Positions 16,532 through 25,437 of a DNA stretch of 64,000 nucleotides are shown piece after piece (the stretch's first letter is position 1; each line of letters starts with the position of its first letter). The DNA is from Salinimicrobium sp050750585 (GTDB lineage Bacteria > Bacteroidota > Bacteroidia > Flavobacteriales > Flavobacteriaceae), in NCBI RefSeq assembly GCF_050750585.1, contig NZ_JBOJLM010000002.1, positions 186,001 to 250,000 on the forward strand, in the 5' to 3' direction. The position numbers and the translations under genes are program-made. The notes under the pieces are model-generated. The model did no database searches and had not been told where the DNA came from. It saw nothing but the letters and a program-made list of their open reading frames with translations.

Positions 16532-17059
16532 ATGGCATCTAAAGTTATACACGCTCTTTATACAGATGACGACTTGCTTTTACAGGCTGTAAGGCAAGTA
16601 AGGGAGGCTCGCTACAGCATTGGGCAAATCTATACGCCTTTTCCGGTTCACGGGCTTGATAAAGCGATGGGATTGGCGCCAACCAGACTGGCAATTACTG
16701 CCTTTCTTTATGGGATCATTGGATTGTCTGTAGCAGCAGCTATGATGAATTTCATCATGATTCAAGACTGGCCGATGGATATTGGAGGAAAGCCGAGTTT
16801 CAGCTTTATTCAGAATATGCCTTCTTTTGTTCCTATTATGTTTGAATTAACAGTGTTTTTTGCTGCCCATCTTATGGTGTTTACTTTCTTTATGAGAAGT
16901 AAATTGTGGCCATTCAAGAAGGCAGAGAACCCTGATATTAGAACCACCGATGATCATTTCCTTATGGAAGTTGTAGTTGGAAGCCATGATGCAGAGGAGC
17001 TAACCGGATTTTTGTTCAACACCGGTGCTTCTGAAATTAAACTAATAGATAAGAAATAA
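16532..17059 (+). CDS. actD: Alternative complex III subunit D (DUF3341)
   Basis: 175 residues, with two transmembrane helices (about 58-78 and 97-122) after a soluble ferredoxin-like N-terminal part (HALYTDDDLLLQAVRQVREA, then YTPFPVHGLDKAMGL). This is the standard DUF3341/ActD arrangement, a peripheral stabilising subunit of the quinol:cytochrome c oxidoreductase. It starts 2 bases after the actC stop, so it is translationally linked. Confidence 0.93.
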   Translation: MASKVIHALYTDDDLLLQAVRQVREARYSIGQIYTPFPVHGLDKAMGLAPTRLAITAFLYGIIGLSVAAAMMNFIMIQDWPMDIGGKPSFSFIQNMPSFVPIMFELTVFFAAHLMVFTFFMRSKLWPFKKAENPDIRTTDDHFLMEVVVGSHDAEELTGFLFNTGASEIKLIDKK

Positions 17060-17064
17060 ACCCA

Positions 17065-17751
17065 ATGAAAAGTTTATTTAAAAGATCCATATTTTTCATT
17101 TTGGCGGTAACGGCGGTTTCCTGTGTGGAGAACTCTAAACCCAATTACCAGTATATGCCAAATATGTACGAGACTGTAAGCTATGAACCATATGGAGCTT
17201 ACGAGGTTTTTGTTAATGAACAGGAGGCGAAACTTCCAGTAGAGGGAACGGTATCAAGAGGGTGGAAACCTTACGAATATGAGAATTCTCCCGAAGGTTA
17301 TGCTACCGCCAAAACCCAATCGGAAAATCCGCTGGCATATACCGAAGATAATCTTGCTGCAGGTAAAGCCCTTTATACTATTTATTGTGCGGTTTGCCAC
17401 GGTGATAATGGAGATGGGAAAGGTATCCTTGTACAGCGTGAGAAATTTTTGGGTGTCCCTAGTTATTCCGACGTAGGAAGAGCCATTACAGAAGGTAGTG
17501 TATATCACGTGCAATACTACGGGCTTAACGCAATGGGGTCATATGCCTCACAAACTTCTATTGAAGAGCGCTGGTTGATCACTCATTATGTTATGAAGCT
17601 TAAGAATGACCTTGAAGGAGGGCCTGAAAGAGAGTTTGAAGCTGCACCCGGAACTGAGCCTGAGGATAATCTTATGCCGCCTGTAAATGCCGAGCAGACT
17701 ATGGAGGTTAAGCAGAACGAAGCCGAAGGAGAACCAATTGACGAAAACTAA
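17065..17751 (+). CDS. actE: Alternative complex III subunit E: monoheme cytochrome c lipoprotein
   Basis: 228 residues. A lipoprotein-type signal ends at Cys20 (VTAVSC). A central cytochrome c domain has heme site CAVCHGDNGDGKG and a likely Met ligand further on (NAMGSYASQ). The acidic C-terminal tail of about 40 residues (EPEDNLMPP and beyond) has no clear fold. It donates electrons from complex III analogue hemes to the oxidase and is anchored to the outer face of the inner membrane. It starts 5 bases after actD. Confidence 0.93.
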   Translation: MKSLFKRSIFFILAVTAVSCVENSKPNYQYMPNMYETVSYEPYGAYEVFVNEQEAKLPVEGTVSRGWKPYEYENSPEGYATAKTQSENPLAYTEDNLAAGKALYTIYCAVCHGDNGDGKGILVQREKFLGVPSYSDVGRAITEGSVYHVQYYGLNAMGSYASQTSIEERWLITHYVMKLKNDLEGGPEREFEAAPGTEPEDNLMPPVNAEQTMEVKQNEAEGEPIDEN

Positions 17752-17778
17752 GAATAACAGCATTAGATATTATACAAT

Positions 17779-19170
17779 ATGTACACGCTATCCAGTAAAT
17801 TAAAATTATTTTCCATTATCCTCATGGTTGTTGGTCTCTTAGGCCTTGTCTACGGATTCTTTGCCGTTCCTTCTACTATTGAAGATGTGAGGGAGCTTGT
17901 AGCACATGATGATCATGGAGAAATGGTTGAAATGCCTTTAACCGGGCAAACTGAAGATGAGTTGGAAGATGATGCCAGAGGGTTTGATTATGTGCCTTCT
18001 GAACATAAAGTAGAAACCGATCGTACAGATGAAGAGGTACACAAAATGGCCGAAGATGCCGAGTTAGTGCACCTGGAGCATATTCTACACCAACTTCAGA
18101 ATAAGCCCTGGGCAGCGTTATACGTGGCTGCTTTCTTCTTCTTTATGATTGCACTTGGGGTACTCGCGTTTTACGCAGTACAATTTGCAGCCCAGGCAGG
18201 ATGGTCTCCTGTACTTTTCAGAGTAATGGAAGGGATTACTGCATATTTGCTACCTGGTGGGGTTATTATGTTCATTTTACTGGCGCTTTCATCTTTTCAT
18301 TTTAACCACTTGTTTATATGGATGGATCCCGAAGTTGTAGCACACGATGAGATTATTCAGAATAAACAGTCCTATCTTAATGTTCCGTTTTTCCTGATAA
18401 GAGCTGTAATCTATATTGGAGGTTGGGTATTGTTTAGACATCTTCTAACCAGAAACTCAAGAAAACAGGACGAGGCTACAGGTATTACCTGGTATAAAAA
18501 GAACTTTAAATTAGCTGCCGGATTCCTTGTATTCTTTATTGTTACAGAATCAATGATGTCATGGGACTGGATAATGAGTTTAGATCCACACTGGTTTAGT
18601 ACCCTTTTTGGATGGTATGTTTTCTCCAGTATGTTTGTTTCGGGAATTACCGTGATCGCTTTGGTTACTATCTACCTCAAGTCACGTAACTATCTGCCAT
18701 TCGTTAATGACAGCCACATTCATGATTTGGCCAAATTTATGTTCGGGATCAGTATTTTCTGGACTTACCTTTGGTTCTCACAGTTCTTGCTAATCTGGTA
18801 TTCTAATATACCAGAAGAAGTTACCTACTACGTGGCGCGTATAGAAGATTACGGATTGTTGTTTTTTGGTATGGTGGTCCTAAACTTCCTGTTCCCAGTG
18901 CTATTGCTTATGAACAGTGATTTCAAAAGAGTGAACTGGTTTGTGGTAATGACAGGAATAATTATCTTACTGGGCCATTACCTTGATATATTTGTGATGG
19001 TAATGCCCGCAACCGTGGGAGAATCATGGTTCATTGGTATTCCTGAGCTTAGTGCCCTGGCATTTTTTGGAGGATTATTTATTTTTGTGGTATTTAGCGC
19101 TCTAACAAAAGCACCACTGCTTGCAAAGGGCAATCCTTTCATCAAGGAGAGTGAGCATTATCATTATTAA
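17779..19170 (+). CDS. actF: Alternative complex III subunit F (membrane, quinone-related)
   Basis: 463 residues, about ten transmembrane helices, no cofactor-binding cysteines. Its sequence resembles the C-terminal membrane part of ActC-like subunits, and ActF is the second membrane core unit of the complex. A soluble insert between helix 1 and helix 2 (about 35-110, acidic and His-containing) is seen. It starts 27 bases after actE. Expected function: structural and possible proton-path subunit. Confidence 0.9.
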   Translation: MYTLSSKLKLFSIILMVVGLLGLVYGFFAVPSTIEDVRELVAHDDHGEMVEMPLTGQTEDELEDDARGFDYVPSEHKVETDRTDEEVHKMAEDAELVHLEHILHQLQNKPWAALYVAAFFFFMIALGVLAFYAVQFAAQAGWSPVLFRVMEGITAYLLPGGVIMFILLALSSFHFNHLFIWMDPEVVAHDEIIQNKQSYLNVPFFLIRAVIYIGGWVLFRHLLTRNSRKQDEATGITWYKKNFKLAAGFLVFFIVTESMMSWDWIMSLDPHWFSTLFGWYVFSSMFVSGITVIALVTIYLKSRNYLPFVNDSHIHDLAKFMFGISIFWTYLWFSQFLLIWYSNIPEEVTYYVARIEDYGLLFFGMVVLNFLFPVLLLMNSDFKRVNWFVVMTGIIILLGHYLDIFVMVMPATVGESWFIGIPELSALAFFGGLFIFVVFSALTKAPLLAKGNPFIKESEHYHY

Positions 19171-19196
19171 AAGATTGTTAAAAGAGAAACTATAAA

Positions 19197-20324
19197 ATGA
19201 CAGTATTTTTAATCATAATAGTAGTAGCATTATTTGCGATAACTATCTGGCAACTTTCCAGGATCTTCCAATTGTCGAGGAATACCAATTCCGTCGATTC
19301 ATCAGAGATCGCGAGTGATAAGGATAACAGAACACAGGGTAACCTCATGCTTGCCTTTGGTATCGCATTCTATCTTTTTATGCTTTATAACTTCTGGAAC
19401 TTTAGCGACAGGGCTTTACCTGCAGCTTCTTCAGAACATGGAGCAGATTATGATAACCTGTTGTTGATCACCATGGCTGTGATCATGTTTGTACAGGTTA
19501 TCACCCAGGGTCTTCTTCACTATTTTGCCTTTAAATACAAAGGTAAGAAAGGACAAAAGGCACTTTTCTTTGCCGATAATGATAAACTGGAATTTGTATG
19601 GACAATTATCCCGGTAATCGTATTGGCCGGTTTAATTATCTATGGATTATTTACCTGGAGTGATATTATGGATGTAGATGAAGAAGATGATCCTATCGTA
19701 ATTGAACTTTACGCCAAGCAGTTTAGCTGGCAGGCACGTTACGCCGGGCAGGATAATGTACTTGGTAAAGCAAATGTTCGCTTTATTGAAGGAGCTAACA
19801 CTATGGGTGTTGACGAAAGTGATCCATATGCTATGGATGATGTTATCACTGCAGAGATCCACCTTCCGGTAAACAGACCTGTGCTTTTTAAAATGAGATC
19901 ACAAGATGTATTACACTCTGCTTACTTCCCTCACTTTAGAGCACAAATGAACGTAGTGCCGGGTATGATCACTCAGTTTTCGTTTACACCAACTGTAACG
20001 ACCGATGAGATCAATGAAACCGAATATATGAGAGACAAGGTCGCTTATATTAACGAGATCAGGAGAGAGAAGAGCGCCGAGCTGGCTGCATTGGGTGAAG
20101 AGCCTTTAAGCGATTATGATCAATTTGAATATTACCTCTTGTGTAATAAGATTTGTGGTGTGGCACACTACAACATGCAAATGAAAGTAGTTGTAGAAAC
20201 TGAAGAAGAATTCAATACCTGGATGGCAGAACAAAAGGAATATTCTGAAACCATGGAAGCTGCAACTGCAGACAGGCAGGTTGAAAAGAATAGTGGGAGC
20301 GAACTTGCACAGGTAGAAAATTAA
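19197..20324 (+). CDS. coxB: Cytochrome c oxidase subunit II
   Basis: 375 residues. An N-terminal helix (1-18), a second near 48-67, then the subunit II transmembrane hairpin (to about 160), followed by a periplasmic cupredoxin domain. The CuA site is complete: His240 (VLHSAYFPHF), Cys316 and Cys320 (CNKICGVAH), His324 and Met327. The residue usually Glu between the two cysteines is Lys here (CNKIC rather than CxExC). No C-terminal cytochrome c domain is fused, so electrons must come from ActE or ActA. It is 26 bases after actF, before coxA. Confidence 0.95.
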   Translation: MTVFLIIIVVALFAITIWQLSRIFQLSRNTNSVDSSEIASDKDNRTQGNLMLAFGIAFYLFMLYNFWNFSDRALPAASSEHGADYDNLLLITMAVIMFVQVITQGLLHYFAFKYKGKKGQKALFFADNDKLEFVWTIIPVIVLAGLIIYGLFTWSDIMDVDEEDDPIVIELYAKQFSWQARYAGQDNVLGKANVRFIEGANTMGVDESDPYAMDDVITAEIHLPVNRPVLFKMRSQDVLHSAYFPHFRAQMNVVPGMITQFSFTPTVTTDEINETEYMRDKVAYINEIRREKSAELAALGEEPLSDYDQFEYYLLCNKICGVAHYNMQMKVVVETEEEFNTWMAEQKEYSETMEAATADRQVEKNSGSELAQVEN

Positions 20325-20345
20325 TTAAGTTAAGAATAAAGAAAT

Positions 20346-22163
20346 ATGTCAGCAGTAGGACACGTACCGGTTAATGAACACGCTCATGATGATCATCACC
20401 ATGAGGGTAATTTCTTTACGAAATATATATTCAGCATGGATCATAAGGTTATTGCAAAGCAATACCTTTTCACTGCGCTTTTTATGGGGATTATTGGAAT
20501 CGCAATGTCCATCTTCTTCCGTATGCAGCTTGCATGGCCGGCTGAATCATTTAAAATATTTGAGATCTTTCTGGGCAAATGGGCTCCAGATGGTGTTATG
20601 AGTCAGGAGATCTACCTTGCACTTGTAACTATCCACGGTACCATCATGGTATTCTTTGTACTTACGCAAGGGCTTAGTGGAACTTTTAGTAACCTGTTAA
20701 TTCCGCTTCAAATTGGAGCCCGTGATATGGCTTCAGGATTTATGAACATGCTGTCTTACTGGCTGTTCTTCCTTTCCTGTATTATCATGCTTAGCTCTTT
20801 GTTTATTGAATCGGGCCCTGCTTCAGCCGGGTGGACAATTTATCCGCCGCTAAGTGCATTGCCGCAAGCTATTGGTGGTTCTGGTCTTGGTATGACGCTG
20901 TGGTTAATATCTATGGCAATTTTCATCGCTTCATCTCTTTTAGGTTCACTAAATTATATTGTTACAGTCATTAACCTTAGAACTAAGGGAATGTCTATGA
21001 CACGTTTGCCTTTAACTATTTGGGCTCTTTTTGTTACTGCTATTATTGGAGTAGTTTCTTTCCCGGTGCTGTTGTCGGCAGCTTTGATGCTTATCATGGA
21101 TAGAAGCTTCGGAACTTCTTTCTTCCTTAGTGATATTTACATTGGAGGAGAAGTGCTGCACTACCAGGGTGGTTCGCCTATTCTTTTTGAACACCTTTTC
21201 TGGTTCCTTGGGCATCCTGAAGTATATATTGTTATACTTCCTGCCATGGGTATCGCATCAGAGATCCTGGCAACCAACTCCAGAAAACCCATTTTTGGAT
21301 ACCGTGCAATGATCGCGTCTATTTTGGGTATTGCCTTCCTTTCAACAATCGTTTGGGGGCACCACATGTTCGTATCGGGTATGAACCCGTTCCTTGGTTC
21401 GGTGTTTACTTTTACAACGCTATTGATCGCGATTCCTTCCGCAGTAAAAGCTTTTAACTGGATCACCACGATCTGGAAAGGGAACCTGCAAATGAACCCT
21501 TCAATGCTGTTCTCTATTGGTTTCGTTTCTACCTTCATCACAGGAGGTCTAACCGGGATCGTTCTTGGAGATAGTACTCTGGATATTAACGTGCACGATA
21601 CTTACTTCGTTGTGGCTCACTTCCACCTGGTGATGGGTATTTCTGCCCTCTACGGAATGTTCGCAGGTATCTACCACTGGTTCCCGAAAATGTTTGGGCG
21701 TATGATGAACAAGAACCTTGGGTACATCCATTTCTGGATCACTATTATAGGTGCTTATGGGGTATTCTTCCCAATGCATTTTGTAGGTATGGCAGGTCTA
21801 CCACGTAGATATTATGACAACACTGCTTTCCCATACTTTGATGACCTTTTAGAGGTGAATGTATTGATCACTGTGTTCGCTATAATAACTGCACTGGTAC
21901 AGTTGGTATTCCTTTACAATTTTATCCATTCTATAGTTGCCGGGAAAAAAGCTACTGCCAACCCATGGAATTCCAATTCACTTGAGTGGACTACTCCTGT
22001 TGAACCTATCCACGGAAACTGGCCTGGTGAGATTCCACACGTTTACCGTTGGGCTTACGATTACAGTAAAACAAATGAAAATGGTGAGTATGTGATTGCA
22101 GGGCAGGACTTCGCCCCACAAAACGTACCGCTTCAAAAAGGGGAAGAAGAGCTTAATCATTAA
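20346..22163 (+). CDS. coxA: Cytochrome c oxidase subunit I
   Basis: 605 residues, twelve helices. Core motifs: GHPEVYIVILP (CuB ligand His290 and D-channel Glu292, the A1-type signature), HHMFVSGMNP (CuB ligands), and DTYFVVAHFHLVMG (heme a3 and heme a ligands). An N-terminal His-rich stretch (EHAHDDHHHEG) precedes helix 1. It catalyses O2 reduction to water and proton pumping in the inner membrane. The operon ends here with a strong terminator (22187-22220). Subunits III and IV are encoded about 22 kb away at 44.4-46.4 kb. Confidence 0.97.
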   Translation: MSAVGHVPVNEHAHDDHHHEGNFFTKYIFSMDHKVIAKQYLFTALFMGIIGIAMSIFFRMQLAWPAESFKIFEIFLGKWAPDGVMSQEIYLALVTIHGTIMVFFVLTQGLSGTFSNLLIPLQIGARDMASGFMNMLSYWLFFLSCIIMLSSLFIESGPASAGWTIYPPLSALPQAIGGSGLGMTLWLISMAIFIASSLLGSLNYIVTVINLRTKGMSMTRLPLTIWALFVTAIIGVVSFPVLLSAALMLIMDRSFGTSFFLSDIYIGGEVLHYQGGSPILFEHLFWFLGHPEVYIVILPAMGIASEILATNSRKPIFGYRAMIASILGIAFLSTIVWGHHMFVSGMNPFLGSVFTFTTLLIAIPSAVKAFNWITTIWKGNLQMNPSMLFSIGFVSTFITGGLTGIVLGDSTLDINVHDTYFVVAHFHLVMGISALYGMFAGIYHWFPKMFGRMMNKNLGYIHFWITIIGAYGVFFPMHFVGMAGLPRRYYDNTAFPYFDDLLEVNVLITVFAIITALVQLVFLYNFIHSIVAGKKATANPWNSNSLEWTTPVEPIHGNWPGEIPHVYRWAYDYSKTNENGEYVIAGQDFAPQNVPLQKGEEELNH

Positions 22164-22186
22164 GTTTTCCCTTCTTTAATACTACA

Positions 22187-22220
22187 AAGCCTTTTCATCT
22201 AATGAAAAGGCTTTTTCTTT
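22187..22220 (+). terminator. Strong intrinsic terminator of the act-cox operon
   Basis: AAGCCTTTTCAT (22187-22198) pairs perfectly with ATGAAAAGGCTT (22202-22213), with a 3-base loop, followed by TTTCTTT. Confidence 0.9.
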
Positions 22221-22228
22221 TATCTTTG
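22221..22228 (+). promoter_or_regulatory. -7 box upstream of ruvB
   Basis: TATCTTTG, a perfect TAnnTTTG match, 12 bases before the first ATG. It predicts a very short or nearly absent leader; ATG 22240 or 22246 could then be the start. Confidence 0.5.
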
Positions 22229-22239
22229 TTCCAAACCTG

Positions 22240-23268
22240 ATGAGCATGAACGAAAACCTTGATCCCACCGGTGAAAATTTTTCTTCGGAAGAACTTGACA
22301 TCGAAAGAGCTTTACGGCCTCTCGAATTTGATGATTTTGCAGGCCAGGATCAGGTATTGGATAATCTTAAGGTTTTTGTTGAAGCTGCCAATCAACGTGG
22401 GGAAGCTCTTGATCACACGTTGTTCCATGGTCCTCCCGGGCTTGGTAAAACTACTTTAGCACACATTCTGGCTAATGAGCTTGGCGTGGGTATAAAAGTA
22501 ACTTCAGGCCCTGTGCTCGACAAGCCGGGTGATCTTGCAGGGCTGCTTACCAATCTCGATGAAAGGGATGTATTATTCATAGATGAGATCCATCGCCTTA
22601 GTGCCGTAGTGGAAGAATACCTCTATTCGGCTATGGAAGACTACCGTATCGATATTATGATCGAAACAGGCCCGAATGCGCGTTCTGTACAAATCAATTT
22701 AAATCCCTTTACGCTTATAGGTGCAACCACCCGTAGCGGATTACTCACCGCGCCTATGCGGGCACGCTTCGGAATTTCCAGCCGACTCGAATACTACACC
22801 ACCGAATTGCTTTCAGATATCGTTCAACGAAGTGCGCATATTCTAAAAGTTCCAATTTCTATGGAAGCTGCTATCGAAATTGCCGGCCGTAGCCGTGGGA
22901 CACCGCGTATCGCAAATGCCCTTTTACGAAGGGTAAGGGATTTTGCGCAGATAAAAGGCAACGGAAAAATTGATATAGAAATAGCAAAGTTCAGTCTTAA
23001 GGCATTGAATGTAGATGCTCATGGACTTGATGAAATGGACAATAAGATCCTCACCACTATTATTGACAAGTTTAAAGGTGGCCCGGTGGGCATCACCACC
23101 CTTGCAACCGCAGTGAGCGAAAGCGCAGAGACTATAGAAGAAGTCTACGAGCCCTTCCTCATCCAACAGGGCTTCATTCAACGGACACCCCGGGGAAGGG
23201 AAGTCACCGAAGCTGCCTATAAACACCTCGGAAGAGTAAGAGGCGGTATCCAGGGAGGATTGTTTTAA
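22240..23268 (+). CDS. ruvB: Holliday junction branch migration helicase RuvB
   Basis: 342 residues, full family length. Walker A HGPPGLGKTT (63-72) and Walker B VLFIDEIHRL (Asp115/Glu116), plus the ring-interface SGPVLDKPGDLAGLL and sensor GATTRSGLLTAPMRARFG. A C-terminal winged helix ends GRVRGGIQGGLF. It drives branch migration with RuvA, which is encoded at 30.9 kb. The start may be either of two ATGs (22240 or 22246). The last 37 bases are repeated once more at 23939-23976, beyond a transposase relic. Confidence 0.97.
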   Translation: MSMNENLDPTGENFSSEELDIERALRPLEFDDFAGQDQVLDNLKVFVEAANQRGEALDHTLFHGPPGLGKTTLAHILANELGVGIKVTSGPVLDKPGDLAGLLTNLDERDVLFIDEIHRLSAVVEEYLYSAMEDYRIDIMIETGPNARSVQINLNPFTLIGATTRSGLLTAPMRARFGISSRLEYYTTELLSDIVQRSAHILKVPISMEAAIEIAGRSRGTPRIANALLRRVRDFAQIKGNGKIDIEIAKFSLKALNVDAHGLDEMDNKILTTIIDKFKGGPVGITTLATAVSESAETIEEVYEPFLIQQGFIQRTPRGREVTEAAYKHLGRVRGGIQGGLF

Positions 23269-23269
23269 T
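23232..23269. repeat. Direct repeat, ruvB 3' end (copy 1)
   Basis: This 38-base block ending just after the ruvB stop is repeated at 23939-23976 with one difference. The two copies flank the transposase cassette. A 10-base piece, GAAGAGTAAG, recurs once more at 23311-23320. Confidence 0.9.
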
Positions 23270-23271
23270 GT

Positions 23272-23304
23272 AAACCTAACAGGTCTCTAAGACCTGTGAG
23301 GTTT
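23272..23304. repeat. REP-like hairpin left of transposase
   Basis: Left arm 23272-23286 and right arm 23290-23304 are inverted copies with one mismatch. The core word is ACCTAACAGGT/ACCTGTGAGGT, shared with the hairpins at 23900-23932 and 23988-24020. Confidence 0.8.
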
Positions 23305-23322
23305 TTACTAGAAGAGTAAGAA

Positions 23323-23907
23323 ATGAAGCAGGATGTACTTGAGCCGGGTGGAACTTATCACATTTTCAATAGGGGGAACAATAAAGAAGATATCTTCAGG
23401 GAAGCTGTGAATTATGACTATTTTCTTCAGCTTCTAAAATAATACATCATCCCCACAGCCGATGTGTACGCATACTGTCTCTTAAAGAATCATTTTCATT
23501 TTTTGTTGCGAATCAAAGATGCTCAGGATCTACCTCATAAATTCTTTGAAAAACCACACCTGGCTTTTTCACATTTTTTCAACGCCTATACTAAAGCAAT
23601 CAATAAAAGATACGGCAGGTCGGGTAGCCTTTTCCAGGAACATATTAAAAGAAAAAGAGTAGAGGATGAAAGATATTTAGTTCAATTAATTGCTTATATT
23701 CATCTAAACCCTGTAAAACACGGTTTTACTGAAGATTATAAAAGTTATAGGTTTTCTTCTTATCAGGCTTATAAATCGTCTAAACCTTCACTTTTGAAAC
23801 GGGAAGTTGCACTGTCCCTTATCGATCATGAAGTGTTCGAATATTGGCATGATGAAAGAAAATTGCAAACCGAATATTTAAATAATTTCCTGCAGCACCA
23901 GACCTAA
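23323..23907 (+). pseudogene. REP-associated tyrosine transposase (RAYT/TnpA_REP, Y1), in-frame stop
   Basis: Reading from ATG 23323 gives a coherent Transposase_17 protein: PGGTYHIFNRGNNKEDIF, then a TAA stop at 23440-23442 after LLK, then YAYCLLKNHFHFLLRI with the HUH motif (HFH), GRSGSLFQEHIKRK, and YIHLNPVKHG, which holds the likely catalytic Tyr. Both halves lie in one frame, so a single nonsense codon breaks it; a restart at 23464 would leave an incomplete enzyme. Full family length is about 190 residues, as here. Flanking REP-like hairpins fit the RAYT lifestyle of acting on repeat hairpins. Whether readthrough makes functional protein is unknown. Confidence 0.85.
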
Positions 23908-23932
23908 CAGGTCTTCAAGACCTGTTAGGTCT
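23900..23932. repeat. REP-like hairpin right of transposase
   Basis: AGACCTAACAGGTCTT (23900-23915) is followed, after one base, by its exact reverse complement (23917-23932). Each arm contains its own small ACCT-nnn-AGGT palindrome, as in REP elements. It overlaps the 3' end of the transposase relic. Confidence 0.85.
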
Positions 23933-23938
23933 CTACAT

Positions 23939-23976
23939 AAGAGTAAGAGGCGGTATCCAGGGAGGATTATTTTAAT
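23939..23976. repeat. Direct repeat, ruvB 3' end (copy 2)
   Basis: 37 of 38 bases match 23232-23269, including the last codons of ruvB and its stop. It marks the far boundary of the inserted cassette. Confidence 0.9.
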
Positions 23977-23987
23977 ATTGGCATTTT

Positions 23988-24020
23988 AGACCTCACAGGT
24001 TTTTAAAAACTGTGAGGTCT
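23988..24020. repeat. REP-like hairpin, outer copy
   Basis: AGACCTCACAG (23988-23998) pairs with CTGTGAGGTCT (24010-24020) over an 11-base A/T loop. It shares its core word with the two hairpins beside the transposase but lies outside the direct repeat. Confidence 0.75.
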
Positions 24021-24037
24021 GCCAGAGATCCAAAAAC

Positions 24038-25363
24038 ATGAAAGACACCAGTGGTATACCAACAGTTTCCAGACTTGAATTCTATAAAAGTGCAGCCAGC
24101 ATATTGAAAAATCCGTTGCCCTTTCATAACAGGAATTTTCAGAAATATGGAGATACCTTCAGGTTGAACATCGGTTTTGGTCGGAAGATCATTTTTTCCC
24201 GCGACTCAGGTTTTGCCGAATACGTACTTCAGAAGAATCAACGGAATTACAAGAAGTCGGAGATCCAGACTCAGGATATGGCAAAATATCTGGGTCATGG
24301 TCTGCTTACTGCCGAAGGGGAACTTTGGAAAAAACAGCGTAAGCTCATCCAGCCGGCATTTCATAAAAAGCAACTGGCAGGGCTGCTGGATAAAGTTCAG
24401 GCTGCAATCACCGAGGAGCTAAACAAGATAAGAACGAATGCCCCTATGGATATTTTTCCGGTGTTCAATGATCTGGCTTTTCAAACGGTGGTCAAATCTC
24501 TTTTTAGTAGTGCGGTGGGGCAGCAGGAGATCAACAGGTTGCAGTACATTACAGAGGCGGCTCAAAAAATGCTTGTACGGGAGTTGAGGCAGCCGTACCT
24601 GAGCTGGTACTTCAGGTTGAGCGGCAAAATACAGCAGCACCTCGACCTTACCGATGAAGCAAGGCAGATCCTCACCCGTCTTATTGAAGAGCGAAAGAAA
24701 AGTGGAAAACGGGAAGACGACCTGCTCGATATGCTGCTCGATGCCCGTTACGAAGACGGAAATGCCATGAGCCACAAGCAGCTGGTTGACGAGATCCTCA
24801 TCCTGTTCACTGCCGGCCACGAGACCACTTCAAACTCCCTCACTTTTATTACGCAGTTGCTGACCAGAGATCCTGAAATTCAGGAGAAGATCTTTGCGGA
24901 AGTAAAAGCCGCTAAAGAAAATTCAGGAGAGCTTATGGAATTCCTAAGGCATTGCCGCTTTACTCAGGCAGTGGTGGAAGAGGGCATGAGGCTGTATCCG
25001 CCGGTGTATTTTATTGATAGGGTGAACCTGGAGGACGATGAATTCGAAGGGAAATTCTACCCCAAAGGTTCCAGCCTGTTGTTTTCCATTTATGAGATCC
25101 ACAGGCACCCAAAACATTGGAAGGATCCTGAGCAGTTTTTACCTGAAAGATTTCTTGAGGGAAAATACGCCAACTATTTTCCGTTTGGTGCAGGCCCGCG
25201 CAAATGCATCGGGAATAATTTTGCTATGTATGAGATGGTGATGACAGTAGCCGAACTGGTTTCCAGGTACAAAATTGAGGCCGGCACGGGAGAAATCAAA
25301 ATTCAGCCGCTCATCACCCTTAAACCAAAAAACGCCATACTTCAGTTTAAGCTTCGGAAATAA
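24038..25363 (+). CDS. Cytochrome P450 monooxygenase
   Basis: 441 residues, no membrane anchor (soluble bacterial type). The I-helix has AGHETTSNS (259-267, the O2-activating Thr), the K-helix ExxR is EGMRLYPP, and the heme-binding loop is FPFGAGPRKCIG with Cys390 as thiolate ligand. The substrate cannot be read from the sequence; fatty acids, terpenoids and carotenoids are all known for related families. No dedicated ferredoxin or reductase gene is adjacent, so electrons must come from elsewhere. It is separated from ruvB by the transposase cassette. Confidence 0.93.
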   Translation: MKDTSGIPTVSRLEFYKSAASILKNPLPFHNRNFQKYGDTFRLNIGFGRKIIFSRDSGFAEYVLQKNQRNYKKSEIQTQDMAKYLGHGLLTAEGELWKKQRKLIQPAFHKKQLAGLLDKVQAAITEELNKIRTNAPMDIFPVFNDLAFQTVVKSLFSSAVGQQEINRLQYITEAAQKMLVRELRQPYLSWYFRLSGKIQQHLDLTDEARQILTRLIEERKKSGKREDDLLDMLLDARYEDGNAMSHKQLVDEILILFTAGHETTSNSLTFITQLLTRDPEIQEKIFAEVKAAKENSGELMEFLRHCRFTQAVVEEGMRLYPPVYFIDRVNLEDDEFEGKFYPKGSSLLFSIYEIHRHPKHWKDPEQFLPERFLEGKYANYFPFGAGPRKCIGNNFAMYEMVMTVAELVSRYKIEAGTGEIKIQPLITLKPKNAILQFKLRK

Positions 25364-25369
25364 TCCCTT

Positions 25370-25388
25370 CCAAAAATGCTATTTTTGG
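25370..25388. repeat. Dispersed near-palindrome, 1-mismatch copy
   Basis: CCAAAAATGCTATTTTTGG, starting 7 bases after the P450 stop. Confidence 0.8.
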
Positions 25389-25437
25389 CACCTCATAATT
25401 TTTTGTGTTGAGCACAGAAGTTGCAAAGTTTTAGAAA

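Noticed and set aside
23270..24040. CRISPR array, suggested by short repeated words
   Set aside because: The repeated words are inverted hairpins of unequal spacing around a transposase, not direct repeats with unique spacers.
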